A stretch of DNA of 51,576 bases from Bradyrhizobium pachyrhizi (lineage in GTDB: Bacteria > Pseudomonadota > Alphaproteobacteria > Rhizobiales > Xanthobacteraceae): positions 1 to 51,576 of the forward strand of contig NZ_LFIQ01000010.1 of assembly GCF_001189245.1 (NCBI RefSeq), written 5' to 3'. Each line of letters begins with the position of its first letter. The stretch's first letter is position 1. Below the pieces are notes generated by a model that made no database searches, was not told the origin of the DNA, and saw nothing but the letters and a program-made list of their open reading frames with translations. The position numbers and the translations under genes were made by a program. Below, one piece after another: positions 36,192-46,000 of the stretch.

Positions 36192-36878
36192 TTAGCGCGG
36201 TAACGTGAAATCGTCACGCAAGAAGGAGGCCTTGAATGCAGCTTCCAGGCTATCTGCCGACAGAGGCGCAATCCATGGCAGTCGCCCCAACCACCGCACC
36301 CGTCCAATCTCGCAAATCGCTCTCACGGCATCCGGGCTCTTTTCGCCTATCAAGGCGACTCCAAGAATGTCGATCTGGCGCCTTCGGAGCGCCTCTATGG
36401 AGAGCAATGAACAATTAATTGTACTCGCAGTTGTACTGGTGCACAGCACTACAGGGATTCGCCACCTCTCCAAGAGGTCAACGTAAAGCGAACCACAATT
36501 CAGCGGCTCCATGAGCCCCCCGGTCCCCTCGATCACGAGCGGCTTTCCTCCGGTGTCCGGCACGTCCAGCAATTCCGGCTTAATGCGAGCCTCGTCGATT
36601 TCCGCGGAACAGTGTGGGCAAGCGGTCGTTTGCAGTCGGTACCTCTCAGGCACAATGCGATCCGGCGGAAGACTGGCAAGCCGAGCAACGCACTCGGTGT
36701 CCGTCTCTCCTTCGAGGCCGGCCTGAATCGGCTTCCAGAACCTGGCGCCAAGGAGATTGACGAGCCCTGCGCAGAACACGGTCTTTCCGACGCCGGCGCC
36801 TGTAGCCGTGACCACGATCCGCTGCTGGCTCGCCGATCTTGATCTTTTGTCAAGCGTTGTGCCCACCTCATTCTCCAT
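36192..36878 (-). CDS. bioD: dethiobiotin synthetase
   Basis: 228 residues from ATG 36878; a TTG at 36902 is the in-frame alternative. The P-loop RIVVTATGAGVGKTVFCAGL and the following FWKPIQAGLEGETDTE are the BioD signature (ATP site and diaminopelargonate-binding KPxQxG). VIEGTGGLMEPLN matches the family's E-G-A/T-G-G motif. The enzyme carboxylates 7,8-diaminopelargonate to dethiobiotin, the penultimate biotin step, in the cytoplasm. No other bio gene is nearby, so it is an orphan or second copy. The Cys pair in TTACPHCSAEID is atypical of textbook BioD. The gene looks intact. Confidence 0.85.
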   Translation of the reverse strand: MENEVGTTLDKRSRSASQQRIVVTATGAGVGKTVFCAGLVNLLGARFWKPIQAGLEGETDTECVARLASLPPDRIVPERYRLQTTACPHCSAEIDEARIKPELLDVPDTGGKPLVIEGTGGLMEPLNCGSLYVDLLERWRIPVVLCTSTTASTINCSLLSIEALRRRQIDILGVALIGEKSPDAVRAICEIGRVRWLGRLPWIAPLSADSLEAAFKASFLRDDFTLPR

Positions 36879-36902
36879 GATATGCAGCGGGCGCCGGCGC
36901 AA

Positions 36903-37768
36903 AGAACGCTTACTTTTCGCCAGTCGTTGACGGCCGTGCCCTCAATTTCCGGATTTACCAACGGCTGCTCGTCGACGCTGCTGCGTGCATCGCCTACCCC
37001 TCAACGTCGAAACAGCGGTGCGATATACGCGAGATGCCCGTCGTGATTGGCGTCCGCCGACCCGTCTCAAAAAGCTTCGAATGCGGACTGTTACATCGAA
37101 CTAGACGGCGGCCGGCACGATGGTCCCCCTCCTAGAGTTGCGCTCGATGCCTTGTGGCAGGTTAAGATTGTTATCGGCGTGGAAATATTGTCCGAATCGG
37201 ACGGAGACGTTCACAGGCCGCTGGGTGTATCCTAATAGACGCAGAACTGTCCGCTTCGAGCGACAGCTGTGCGATTACCGGGCGATTTCACATGATCTGT
37301 CGGAAAATAGCCGATCGGCGCATATTAGCCGTGACTCTAGGGGGATTTTTGCAGGTATGACTTGAGCACGCGAGTTTATCGATGGCGGGCGGCCCCGGCA
37401 GATTTTCTGCGTGATCAATCACGATGATCCTGCAAATGACACATTGACGTCTCGCTGGCTGATGGTTGGTATGCACGGAGTGTCTCTTTTCCAACGGAAC
37501 GAATCCCGACCTTGTTCGATGTGGAGGTCGCGAGCAGCGCCCTTACAGGAGCTCAGAGCGCGCCACATCGATCACCTTTATACGTAAGCTACGTTCGGAC
37601 CATTGGGCACGACAATTCTCAGGTCCTACTCAAGTGCTAGCTCTGCTGCACATTTGTGGCATTATCGATGTCAAAGATGCTCCGGCTGTCGAAGCCCGTC
37701 AGCATTGCCTCAAGCTAAATCCCAAGATAAGAACGGGACCAAGTTGCGGCGTCACTTTTGCGGCCACC
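36903..37768. other. intergenic interval between bioD and the Dabb gene
   Basis: About 870 bases between divergent genes. An open frame extends upstream of the Dabb ATG to 37466 but shows no family sequence. I searched by eye for a sigma-54 (TGGCAC-N5-TTGC) site and a nod box and found neither. Small frames at 37047-37365 look random. Confidence 0.4.
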
Positions 37769-38173
37769 ATGATCCGTCATATCGTCTTCTTCACAGCCAA
37801 GGAAAAAGCCGATATCGACCGAATCATCGAAGGTCTATCGGTTCTCACCTCGATCACCTATGCGCGCCGGCTCGAGATTGCCCGCAATCGCAAGAGCGAC
37901 CAGCTCGGCAATGATATCGATGTCGTGGTGTATGGTGAATTCGACAGTGAGGCGGATCTCGCTGCGTACAAAGCGCACCATTTATATCAAGAAGCGATCC
38001 GATGCGTACGGCCGCTCCGGGAGTTGCGCTTTGCCGCTGACTATGAGTTGTCGACAGACGTGCATTTCGCTGGAACGGCAGGCCTAGGGCAATTCGCTCG
38101 GCGCAGCGGACCGGTTGGTCGTGAGTACCTCGATGATCAGTCACAGGACTTTGTACGTGTCGGGCGGAAATAG
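37769..38173 (+). CDS. Dabb (stress-responsive A/B-barrel) domain protein
   Basis: 134 residues from ATG 37769; the frame is open further upstream but the family sequence begins exactly here. MIRHIVFFTAK, then VVVYGEFDSEADLAAYKAHH and YQEAIRCVRPLREL, is the Dabb pattern (ferredoxin-like dimeric barrel). Members include small-molecule cyclases and lyases as well as proteins of unknown role; none can be chosen here. The C-terminal 35 residues extend past the domain. It lies 65 bases upstream of pabB on the same strand, possibly one transcript, which would hint at a chorismate-derived pathway. Confidence 0.75.
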   Translation: MIRHIVFFTAKEKADIDRIIEGLSVLTSITYARRLEIARNRKSDQLGNDIDVVVYGEFDSEADLAAYKAHHLYQEAIRCVRPLRELRFAADYELSTDVHFAGTAGLGQFARRSGPVGREYLDDQSQDFVRVGRK

Positions 38174-38238
38174 TCCTCGTTGGGGTGGCAATTGGGGCGC
38201 GGACCTCACAACCTGCCGGTCGTCGTAGCAGATAGCCT

Positions 38239-39633
38239 ATGCACGTCTGCGAGTTGCCATGGATCGAGCCTATCAAGGCGCTGCGCTGCCTTGCGCAGCG
38301 GCCGCAGCTTACCTTTCTCGATAGCGCGGCAGAGCATGAGCTGCTCGGACGTTACTCATATCTGGCTTGCGAGCCGTTCGGCACATATTTCGTCGCCGAT
38401 GGACAGGCAAGTTGGAATGGACAGGCACTTATAGGGAATCCATGGGAGGCCCTCCGCGAGCTTCTTGCCAGATACAAAGAAGCGCATCGCCCGGATCTCC
38501 CCCCATTCCAGGGCGGCGCAGCCGGCTTTCTTGCCTACGACCTGAGCCGAACACTGGAGCGGTTGCCGGCACCGTCAATTCCGGGTCTCGGGTTACCCCA
38601 GTCAATACTGCATTTTTACGATGTGGTGGTCAGCTTCGATCACTGCGCCGAGAAGTGCTGGATCGTCTCGACCGGCTGGCCGGACCAGGAGCCCACCCGA
38701 CGGGCCGAGCGCGCGCGTCGTCGCGCCGATGAGTTTGCAGCACTGCTTGCCAGGCCCAAATCGCCGCGGATCGTAATCCCCAGCACCGCGGGCCAATGGC
38801 ATTCAAATTTTAGCCGGGAAGGGTTCAAAGCGGCCGTCCAGCGTGTCATCGATTTAATCCTGGCCGGAGATATATTCCAGGCGAACATCGCACAGCGCTT
38901 CTGTGCCAAGGTCTCCCCCCTGTTCGATCCGCTTACCTTTTATTGCGAGCTCCGCTCCTTGAACCCAGCCCCGTTTGCGGCCCTCCTACAATATGACGCG
39001 CTGACGATCGCATCGAGCTCTCCCGAGCGATTTCTGAGGCTTGAGGGCCGGCAGGTCGAAACACGACCGATCAAGGGCACAATCGCACGCTCCGCTGATG
39101 CCGCGGAAGATATGCACCGTGCCGAGCTCCTTCTCGCGTCCGAGAAGGATCGCGCCGAGAATATTATGATCGTCGACCTGCTGCGCAACGATCTGTCACG
39201 CGTTTGCACAGACGATTCGGTCGAAGTTTCAGCTCTTTGCAACTTGGAATCTTATGCCTCCGTGCACCATCTTGTGTCGGGGATCGAAGGCACGCTTGGT
39301 GCAGACCAAGACGCCGTCAGTCTACTTCGCGCCTGCTTTCCGGGCGGCTCCGTGACGGGAGTTCCAAAGGTGCGGACAATGGAAATTATCGCGGACATCG
39401 AGAAAGTGGCACGAGAGGTCTACTGCGGGGCGATCGGCTTCATCGGTTTCGATGGATACATGGACACGAACATTGCGATTCGCACTGTTGTGATCGACGA
39501 TGACGTGGCTGCGTTTCATGCCGGCGGCGGAATAACGGCGATGTCGGATCCCGAAGCCGAATATGAGGAGACACTTGCCAAGGCAAAACGACTGTTTCAG
39601 GCCTTCGGTGCCGATCCAACAGGTGCATTTTGA
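38239..39633 (+). CDS. pabB: aminodeoxychorismate synthase component I
   Basis: 464 residues. The chorismate-binding domain is complete: ETRPIKGTIARS with Lys279 in PIKGT, the residue that separates PabB-type enzymes from anthranilate synthase (TrpE has Ala there), ENIMIVDLLRNDLSRV, and FPGGSVTGVPKVRTMEII. With PabA it converts chorismate and glutamine to 4-amino-4-deoxychorismate for p-aminobenzoate and folate, or for secondary metabolites. The N-terminal half is the usual divergent TrpE/PabB subdomain. Its TGA overlaps the pabA TTG (TTGA), so the two are coupled. No pabC-type lyase gene follows intact. Confidence 0.9.
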   Translation: MHVCELPWIEPIKALRCLAQRPQLTFLDSAAEHELLGRYSYLACEPFGTYFVADGQASWNGQALIGNPWEALRELLARYKEAHRPDLPPFQGGAAGFLAYDLSRTLERLPAPSIPGLGLPQSILHFYDVVVSFDHCAEKCWIVSTGWPDQEPTRRAERARRRADEFAALLARPKSPRIVIPSTAGQWHSNFSREGFKAAVQRVIDLILAGDIFQANIAQRFCAKVSPLFDPLTFYCELRSLNPAPFAALLQYDALTIASSSPERFLRLEGRQVETRPIKGTIARSADAAEDMHRAELLLASEKDRAENIMIVDLLRNDLSRVCTDDSVEVSALCNLESYASVHHLVSGIEGTLGADQDAVSLLRACFPGGSVTGVPKVRTMEIIADIEKVAREVYCGAIGFIGFDGYMDTNIAIRTVVIDDDVAAFHAGGGITAMSDPEAEYEETLAKAKRLFQAFGADPTGAF

Positions 39634-40214
39634 TTGTCATCATCGACAATTACGATTCCTTCGTATTCAACATTGCGCGCTATTTCCGCAAGCTGGGTGC
39701 AGAGACGCAAGTGGTCCGAAACGACGCGATCAGCGTGGCAGATCTCGTTGGGCTCCAGCCTAGTGCAATCGTCATATCTCCCGGCCCCTGCACGCCGATG
39801 GAGGCCGGTATATCCACTGCCATTGTCCGCGAGCTTTCGGGTCGCGTCCCGATTCTTGGCATCTGTCTGGGGCACCAGTGTATCGGAAGCGTTTTCGGCG
39901 GACGGATCGTGCGTGCACGTCGCCCCATGCACGGCCGCGCCTCACGCATAACGCATGGCGGTCGTGGGTTGTTTTTGGCACTTCCGTCACCACTTTGGGT
40001 CGGGCGCTACCATTCTCTTGCGGTCGAACTCGATCTGTCAGATGCACCTGATCTCATGGCGACGGCCCGTTCAGATGAAGGTGAGATCATGGCCTTGGCA
40101 CATCGGCACCAACCTACCTACGGCGTACAATTTCACCCGGAGTCGGTCCTTACTGAGCAAGGTCACTCGCTCCTTATGAACTTCTTGCGATTGGCGGAGA
40201 GTTTCCGATCGTGA
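39630..40214 (+). CDS. pabA: aminodeoxychorismate synthase glutamine amidotransferase
   Basis: 194 residues, the normal PabA/TrpG length, starting at TTG 39630 within the pabB stop. Class I glutaminase features: IIDNYDSFVFNIARY start, ISPGPCTP (oxyanion region), nucleophile Cys79 in GICLGHQCIG, and His169/Glu171 in FHPES. It releases ammonia from glutamine and channels it to PabB. Because the partner has the PabB lysine, PabA is preferred over TrpG, though family sequences overlap. The gene looks intact. Confidence 0.9.
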   Translation: MIVIIDNYDSFVFNIARYFRKLGAETQVVRNDAISVADLVGLQPSAIVISPGPCTPMEAGISTAIVRELSGRVPILGICLGHQCIGSVFGGRIVRARRPMHGRASRITHGGRGLFLALPSPLWVGRYHSLAVELDLSDAPDLMATARSDEGEIMALAHRHQPTYGVQFHPESVLTEQGHSLLMNFLRLAESFRS

Positions 40215-40719
40215 AGCCGATACGTCCTCGCGCTCCCGGCAATCTTATCCACAGACGGAATTGATAAGCAGCGGCACGACTCCAGCTCAGCGCAACGTGA
40301 TGCGAGAGAGCTCCAGCCTGATCAAGATTGTAACAGAAAGCACGAAAACAGCCTCGCTTTGTACGCTGCGTACTCAATTATTTCTTTTGGTGCCGCCTCG
40401 ATTGAATTACTTCAAGCCCGCAACGCGTAGTTCTCTTCGCATCAGATGCATTGGGTCAATAGGCGGAAAACATCCTCTGGCCCAATCGCAAAGATGTCTT
40501 CTTGAGATCCGCCAAGAGCTTGGCGGTGCCTTGCGGTAGTCTCGCTACCCCTGCCCTCACGGGCGTTTCCTCCCTTGACTTGGCCGCCGGTCCCATCGGG
40601 ACCGGCGGCTCTCTTACAGGCGGGTAAGCGTCATTATGCTTGAGGAATCAAGATCAATCTGCACTCGGCCGACGCGGTAACGAAACTGCCGCAACGGCGG
40701 TGATGAGGCTGAAAGAACT
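40215..40719. other. interval downstream of pabA
   Basis: About 500 bases. A possible GTG-started frame beginning at the pabA end (VKPIRPRAPG) stops after 17 codons and could be the decayed start of a third pathway gene, but nothing identifies it. A perfect terminator-like hairpin lies at 40583-40609. Confidence 0.35.
40583..40609 (+). terminator. perfect 12-bp stem terminator hairpin
   Basis: GCCGCCGGTCCC, loop ATC, GGGACCGGCGGC, followed by TCTCTTA. The 12-bp GC-only-ended stem with a three-base loop is typical of strong alphaproteobacterial intrinsic terminators, although the T run is short. No clear coding region ends just upstream (pabA stops at 40214), so the transcript it ends may be a long pabA 3' region or an unrecognised RNA. 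Being symmetric, it could also act on the minus strand. Confidence 0.7.
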
Positions 40720-40905
40720 ATGCAACACAGAGGCGTGCAATTTTGCATTCGAGAAGCGTCGGCAGGCGAATGGCGCTACAGTTTCGAGATCGGCGGCAAG
40801 ACGATCAGCGGCAAAACCCGAACGAGATTGCAGCTTCTTGCAATCCGTCGGGCCAAGGATCGCATTAATCGTGAACTGAATCGCAGTGCGGAAAGTCAGA
40901 GTTGA
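40720..40905 (+). CDS. small conserved-looking hypothetical protein
   Basis: 61 residues, ATG 40720 with a GAAAG stretch upstream. The layout MQHRGVQFCIREASAGEWRY, then SFEIGGKTISGKTRTRLQL and an end helix AIRRAKDRINREL, is that of a short beta-beta-alpha protein frequent in Bradyrhizobium genomes. No enzymatic motif is present. It stands alone, between the terminator and the S1-type nuclease. Confidence 0.5.
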   Translation: MQHRGVQFCIREASAGEWRYSFEIGGKTISGKTRTRLQLLAIRRAKDRINRELNRSAESQS

Positions 40906-41273
40906 TATCAGCATGAATGCTTCTGCCGGTTGCGCTAACTCAATCTTTGCCGTCTTGGAACGCAGCGGGGCGGAGTTGGCTCGCATATCGCACTTCCTGC
41001 CCACGCTCCACACTGGGCGCGATTCGCCACTGGACATCGCCCACCTGACAACGAGCGGTACCTCTGCGTCCCGCCCGGCGTCGACATTACGGAGCCTTCT
41101 TCACCAGGCCCGCATCCATCGGCGCGTCACAGAGCACTGGTAAACTTACCCCAGTTGATGCAACCTCAGGTAACAACGGGCTGGAGACCCACATATGCGC
41201 CGCATGGTTTTGATCAGCGTTCTGGCCTTGGCTCTCGGCGTCCCCGGCCCGCGCGTGGTGGGACGAAGGGCAC

Positions 41274-42248
41274 ATGCAGATCGCTTATTTGGCGTATAAG
41301 CGCCTCTCCGATCCTGTCCGCGACAAGGCCGACGCCTTGCTGAAGCTCAACAAGGATTATGCGAAGTGGACCTGCGGCGCCGCCGACGACAAAACGGCGA
41401 AGATGTACGCTTTCATCCATGCCGCGACTTGGGCTGACGACATCAAGACCAAGGAGTACGGCTATACGCGCGATGCGGTCACCAGCCCGACGGCTGGCCA
41501 GAACATCGGCTACTCGGATCACAACCAACATGCCTATTGGCATTTCAAGGACATCGACTTCACGCCCGACGGCACGCCAATGGCCGCCGCGGCCCCAGTC
41601 GATTTCGTCACCCAGCTCAAGCTGATGATCGCCGCGCTGCCGGCGTCCTCGGGCGCATCCGACGATGTGCGCTCGTATGACCTTGTCTGGATCCTTCATC
41701 TCATCGGCGATGCCCATCAGCCGCTGCACGCTAGCGCCCGCTACACGCATGAGATCCCCGACGGAGATTCCGGCGGCAATGCGGAATCTGTGATACCGGC
41801 CAGTGGATACAGCATCGCTCTGCACGCCTACTGGGACGCGATCTTCGGCGGTTACTCCTCGCCCCATGGCGCCATTTTCGACGCCGACGATAAGGACGGG
41901 CTATCGAGCGTCGGCGTTAACCAGGTTGAGGCGCAGATTGACGATCCCGCCGTTTGGGCTCAGGAAAGCGCGGACCTCGCCAAGCGATACGCCTACGCTC
42001 CGCCGATCAGCACTGGAAAGAATCCAGTCCTTCTGACGCGCGACTATGAGACGAGCGCCAAAAACCTGGCCCGCGCGAGGGCTGCACTTGGCGCGGCGCG
42101 ACTGCAGGCCGTTGCATGCTCCATGATGAAGCTCGCGACGTGCCGTCGATTGCTGATCGATCGTAAGCACGCGGCGATCGCGGAAGCTTGCGAAGAGAGG
42201 GCGGGAAGTCCCACAGCCACGTCCGGCCCCAATGCGGCCAACTGGTAA
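41274..42248 (+). CDS. S1/P1-type nuclease, signal peptide out of frame
   Basis: Zinc-site motifs of the S1/P1 family are clear: HAATWADDIK, YWHFKDIDF, and WILHLIGDAHQPLHA (Asp/His ligands). The enzymes cleave single-stranded nucleic acids and 3'-nucleotides outside the cytoplasm. The true N-terminus lies upstream in another frame: ATG 41195, with GGAG eight bases before, encodes MRRMVLISVLALALGVP. Dropping one C from the CCCC at 41242-41245 gives VPARA then WWDEGHMQIAYLAY, that is, a signal peptidase site followed by the family's N-terminal Trp zinc ligand. As written, the ATG 41274 product lacks export and that ligand. The last 45 residues also look off-family. Confidence 0.8.
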   Translation: MQIAYLAYKRLSDPVRDKADALLKLNKDYAKWTCGAADDKTAKMYAFIHAATWADDIKTKEYGYTRDAVTSPTAGQNIGYSDHNQHAYWHFKDIDFTPDGTPMAAAAPVDFVTQLKLMIAALPASSGASDDVRSYDLVWILHLIGDAHQPLHASARYTHEIPDGDSGGNAESVIPASGYSIALHAYWDAIFGGYSSPHGAIFDADDKDGLSSVGVNQVEAQIDDPAVWAQESADLAKRYAYAPPISTGKNPVLLTRDYETSAKNLARARAALGAARLQAVACSMMKLATCRRLLIDRKHAAIAEACEERAGSPTATSGPNAANW

Positions 42249-42434
42249 TCCGTAGGTCTCGTCCTCCCGGTCCGGTAGCCTCCCCCCGGTTGGCTGACAA
42301 CCCCAACCATTGGTTAACATATTGATATTATATCTTTTTCTCTCCAAACCTGAGAGCCAAACTCTGGCGAGTGGAGGCCAAGCGTTCTTGCCGGCTTGGC
42401 GAGGGATCTTCTGGCTAAACCGCAAAGCTTGAAC

Positions 42435-42452
42435 ACTGTATCTTTTTACAGT
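42435..42452 (+). promoter_or_regulatory. LexA-type operator upstream of the LexA-like gene
   Basis: ACTGTA-N6-TACAGT is a perfect inverted repeat containing CTGT-N8-ACAG, the gammaproteobacterial/Gram-negative LexA box form, 13 bases before the ATG. It overlaps the likely ribosome-binding and early transcribed region, fitting autorepression. Alphaproteobacterial host LexA normally binds GTTC-N7-GTTC, so this is an operator for the acquired repressor. Confidence 0.75.
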
Positions 42453-42465
42453 ATCATCCCGTCTT

Positions 42466-43092
42466 ATGAGTATCCACGCGGAACTAACACCCAGGCAGCG
42501 ACAAATCTTTGAATTCGTTGAAGAACATATGGCCGCGACTGGCGCCCCACCAACGCTTGAGGAGATTTGTGACCGGTTCAGCTTCAAAAGCCCGAATGCC
42601 GCGCGCGAGCACCTGCGGCTCATCGAGCAAAAGGGCTATCTGCAGAGAGCGCCACGGCGGGCTCGCGGAATTCGGATAGGTCGCGAAGATTCCGCTTTGG
42701 GCGATTTGGTGCGGGTGCCACTCTTGGGCAGGATCGTTGCCGGCAACCCAACAGAAGCTGTCGAGAATATTGAAGCCAGGCTCCCGTTGCCGAGAGCCCT
42801 TTTAGGAGGAGCTCATCTTTTTGCGTTGCGCGTCGGGGGACGTAGCATGGAGGGTGCGGGTATCTTCGATGGCGACATCGCAATTCTGAACGGCGAGGTG
42901 GAGGTAGCGAACGGCGCAATTGCCGCTGTTCTGGTCGGCGAAGAGACCACTCTCAAGCGTGTTTTTCGCAGCCGCGACGGAGTTCGGCTTCGCGCCGAGA
43001 ATCCGGAATTTCCTGATCTCGTTTTCGACCAGTCCAACGCCGGCGCGCTCCGCGTCGCGGGTCTTCTGGTCGGCGTCCTGCGGTTGGTGTGA
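42466..43092 (+). CDS. LexA-like self-cleaving repressor
   Basis: 208 residues. The N-terminal winged helix (LTPRQRQIFEFVEEHMAATG, SPNAAREHLRLIEQKGYL) and the C-terminal S24 peptidase domain are both complete. Cleavage site Ala92-Gly93 (RIVAGNP), Ser127 (GRSMEG) and Lys164 (TTLKRVF) have exactly the spacing of E. coli LexA (Ala84-Gly85, Ser119, Lys156), so RecA-stimulated self-cleavage is expected. Its stop overlaps the methyltransferase GTG (GTGA). The linkage points to a controller of the restriction-modification genes, not the chromosomal SOS regulator. The operator is at 42435-42452. Confidence 0.9.
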   Translation: MSIHAELTPRQRQIFEFVEEHMAATGAPPTLEEICDRFSFKSPNAAREHLRLIEQKGYLQRAPRRARGIRIGREDSALGDLVRVPLLGRIVAGNPTEAVENIEARLPLPRALLGGAHLFALRVGGRSMEGAGIFDGDIAILNGEVEVANGAIAAVLVGEETTLKRVFRSRDGVRLRAENPEFPDLVFDQSNAGALRVAGLLVGVLRLV

Positions 43093-46000
43093 ACGTGGCT
43101 GAAGCATCCCCCTCACCTTCGCTTATCAGACTCGAGCGCGAGATGAATAAGATCGGCTGTCCGGAGCTGATCGCGCTCGACGGGGCGCCAGGGGCCGTCC
43201 ATCTCAACTATTTGGATCTGATGTCGGGGCGGCGCGCCAGCGATCTGCGGCCGAAGGCCGTCGCAGAGTTTCAGGGTCGTCCAGTCCTTTATCTGGTCGA
43301 TGGCTTGACGGATCGCGAGCAACCGAGTGACGCGCAAGTGCGTGAACTCGGCCAGTTGCTCGCGAATCGAAGTGAACATGCGATGCTCGGCGTTGTGCGG
43401 CCCGGAGAGCTAACGCTCTATCCGATCAACCTCAGTCGAGCGGAGCTTGATGGCGCAACACCAAAGCCGGTCTCACTAACGAACCCGGATCCCATGCTCT
43501 TTCAAAGCCTGGCTACCGGCTTGGTAAACGTGGAGGGTCAACCGACCGCCCCTGACTATGTTTTCGATGAGATTCACGAGCTGTTGACAGCGGCAGACAA
43601 GGCTCTCGCCGGGCGGATGTCACCGCTTGAGGTATTGTCCGTTGCAGGGCGAGCCTTGTTCTTTCGGTTTCTCCATGATCGCAGGATCGTCCTACCGGCT
43701 GAACTCCAGGAGATATCACCAAAAGCCAAAGACTTGAAGGACGTCTTTTCCGACGCCGAGTGTGCGGCGGCAACATCATGCTGGCTCGACGAAACATTCA
43801 ATGGCGATCTGTTGCCGCTCGTGGACGAAGTAGCACACGCCGATCCAGCGAAACGGCTTACGGCATACAGGAAGTTCTTTCGCGAAGCTCACAAAAAGAC
43901 CGACGGAAAAATTTTTCTTCACCTGCAAGCCATCATGCGTGGCTGGAAGCACCTTGGCGATTCAACATTCCAGACGAGGATCGACTGGGACGATTTTGAT
44001 TTTGCGCATATTCCGATCGGCGTGCTGAGCCAGGTCTATGAAACCTTTAGCCGGAGATGGGATGAGGCGCACGCCGAGGAGACGAGTGTCCATTACACAC
44101 CGAAAAACATCGCCCACCTACTGGTTGAGGAGGCGCTTGCTGGTGTGAAGAATGCGCATGACGCGGTCGTACTCGATCCCGCATGTGGCGCCGGCGCGTT
44201 CCTGGTTTTGGCGTTCAGACACTTGGTACGACTGCACTGGCAGCACATGGGGCAACGTCCCGACAAGAAAACGATTCATCGGATTCTTTATAGGCAGATT
44301 CGCGGATTCGATGTGAGCGAGCCGGCGCTTCGGCTTGCAGCGCTCGCGCTATACATCACAGCCATCGAACTGAATGGTACAACGCGACCGCCCAAGATTC
44401 TAAAATTCCCGCGCGTGTTGCAGAACGAAGTTCTCTTTAACTTCGATAGCCGTGAGGTAAACGGAGGTACGCGAGGTTTTGTACTGGGGAGCTTGTCTGC
44501 GGCGGTTCCGACGAAGCTCGACGCGTCGTTTGACGTTGTCCTGGGTAACCCGCCTTGGACACGCCTGCGGTCGAAGGCGAAGACTTCAGCGGAGAAAGTT
44601 GCTGATCAGGCACGTTTTGCGGAGATCAACCGCGCATTCACGACAATCACGCGACGAGCATTGAAGGCGCGAGATCTTCCTGGGCTTTCGGCAGAGGAGT
44701 ACGATAATCCGGACAACAACCCGGATCTTCCGTTTATTTGGCGTGCGACCGAATGGGCGAAGCCCGGCGGCATGATTGCCTTTGCACTACCGGCGCGGAT
44801 CATTCTCAAGCAGAGCGAAGCTGGTCAGAAGGCACGCAAAGCGCTTTTCAGTGGCCTGACGGTCACCGGAATCCTAAATGCGTCCGATTTGGAGAAAACT
44901 CCTGTTTGGCGCAACATGGACGTTCCCTTCATGTTGCTGTTCGCACGAAATGTGCCCGCAGCTTCGGAACATCGATTCCAGTTTATAACGCCCTTGCGCG
45001 AAAACCCGCTGGTCAAGCGGGCAGAGTTTCGCATTGACTATCAATCTGCCCAACCCGTATCGCTTGCTGACACGATCAATCGGCCATGGACTCTTAAGGC
45101 ACTCGGCGTCGGTACCGTTCTCGATATCGAAGTGTGGGACAAAGTGAAGGGTCGATGCCTGTCGTCAGTCGGCGAGGTGTGGTCTAAAGCCGGCTTTCTA
45201 TCGGGAGAAGGATACAACATCTCTGCTGGACTCCCTCAAGCTCCGGCGCGGCATCTTCTCGACCTACCGGATTTTAAACCTCCGGAGAACGGCTTCGCTA
45301 TTGATTTCAAGGGTCTCGATCGCTGGGAGGAGAGACACAGGCGCACAACAGCGAACAGGCCGCGAGAAAACGAGCTGTACCAATCACCATTGGTCATCAT
45401 CCCGCAGACCCCGGGCGAGACCAGAGAGCAACCGAAGGCGTTTTTGTCGGTGGAGCGGCCGATTGCGTTCTCCAAGAGTTACTACGGTTACTCGACATCC
45501 AAGCACCCAGATGCGGAGGTTTTGGCACGGCTGTTGTACCTCGTTGTTCACAGCGAGCTTTGGCAACATTACAGCCTCACGCACAGCTCGCGCATCGGTG
45601 CAAGCTATCGCACGATCCTAAAGGAAGAACTAGACGGTTTCCCTTTCGTCGACCCTTCGAACCTGACGCTTTCGCAAAGGCAGGAGGTTTTTGCGCTATC
45701 AACACATCTCGCATCGGACGGCGTCAAATCCTGGGATAAGATCGACCATCTCATTTTCGCTTTGTATGGACTGAGCGAGCACGATGTTGTCGTGGTCCGC
45801 GACACGATACAGTTCGGTGCACCATACCGGTCATCCCGTGATCCTGCCGCCCTGCCACCTGATCGGAGCGATTGCGAGCGATTTTGCCAGTATCTTCAAG
45901 ACATGCTGCAGCCGTTTGTAGGGTCAACTGGCGCCCAACTCCATGTCGAGGCATTGGATGCCCCGGGGGGCACATGGATGCCTTCGTGGAGGTTCGTTAC

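Noticed and set aside
36903..37768. Search for nod box or sigma-54/NifA promoter upstream of the Dabb gene
   Set aside because: No stretch matched TGGCAC-N5-TTGC or the long nod-box consensus well enough.
40245..40253. TTATCCACA, a perfect DnaA box
   Set aside because: A single copy with no cluster, AT-rich region or replication gene nearby; chance is likely.
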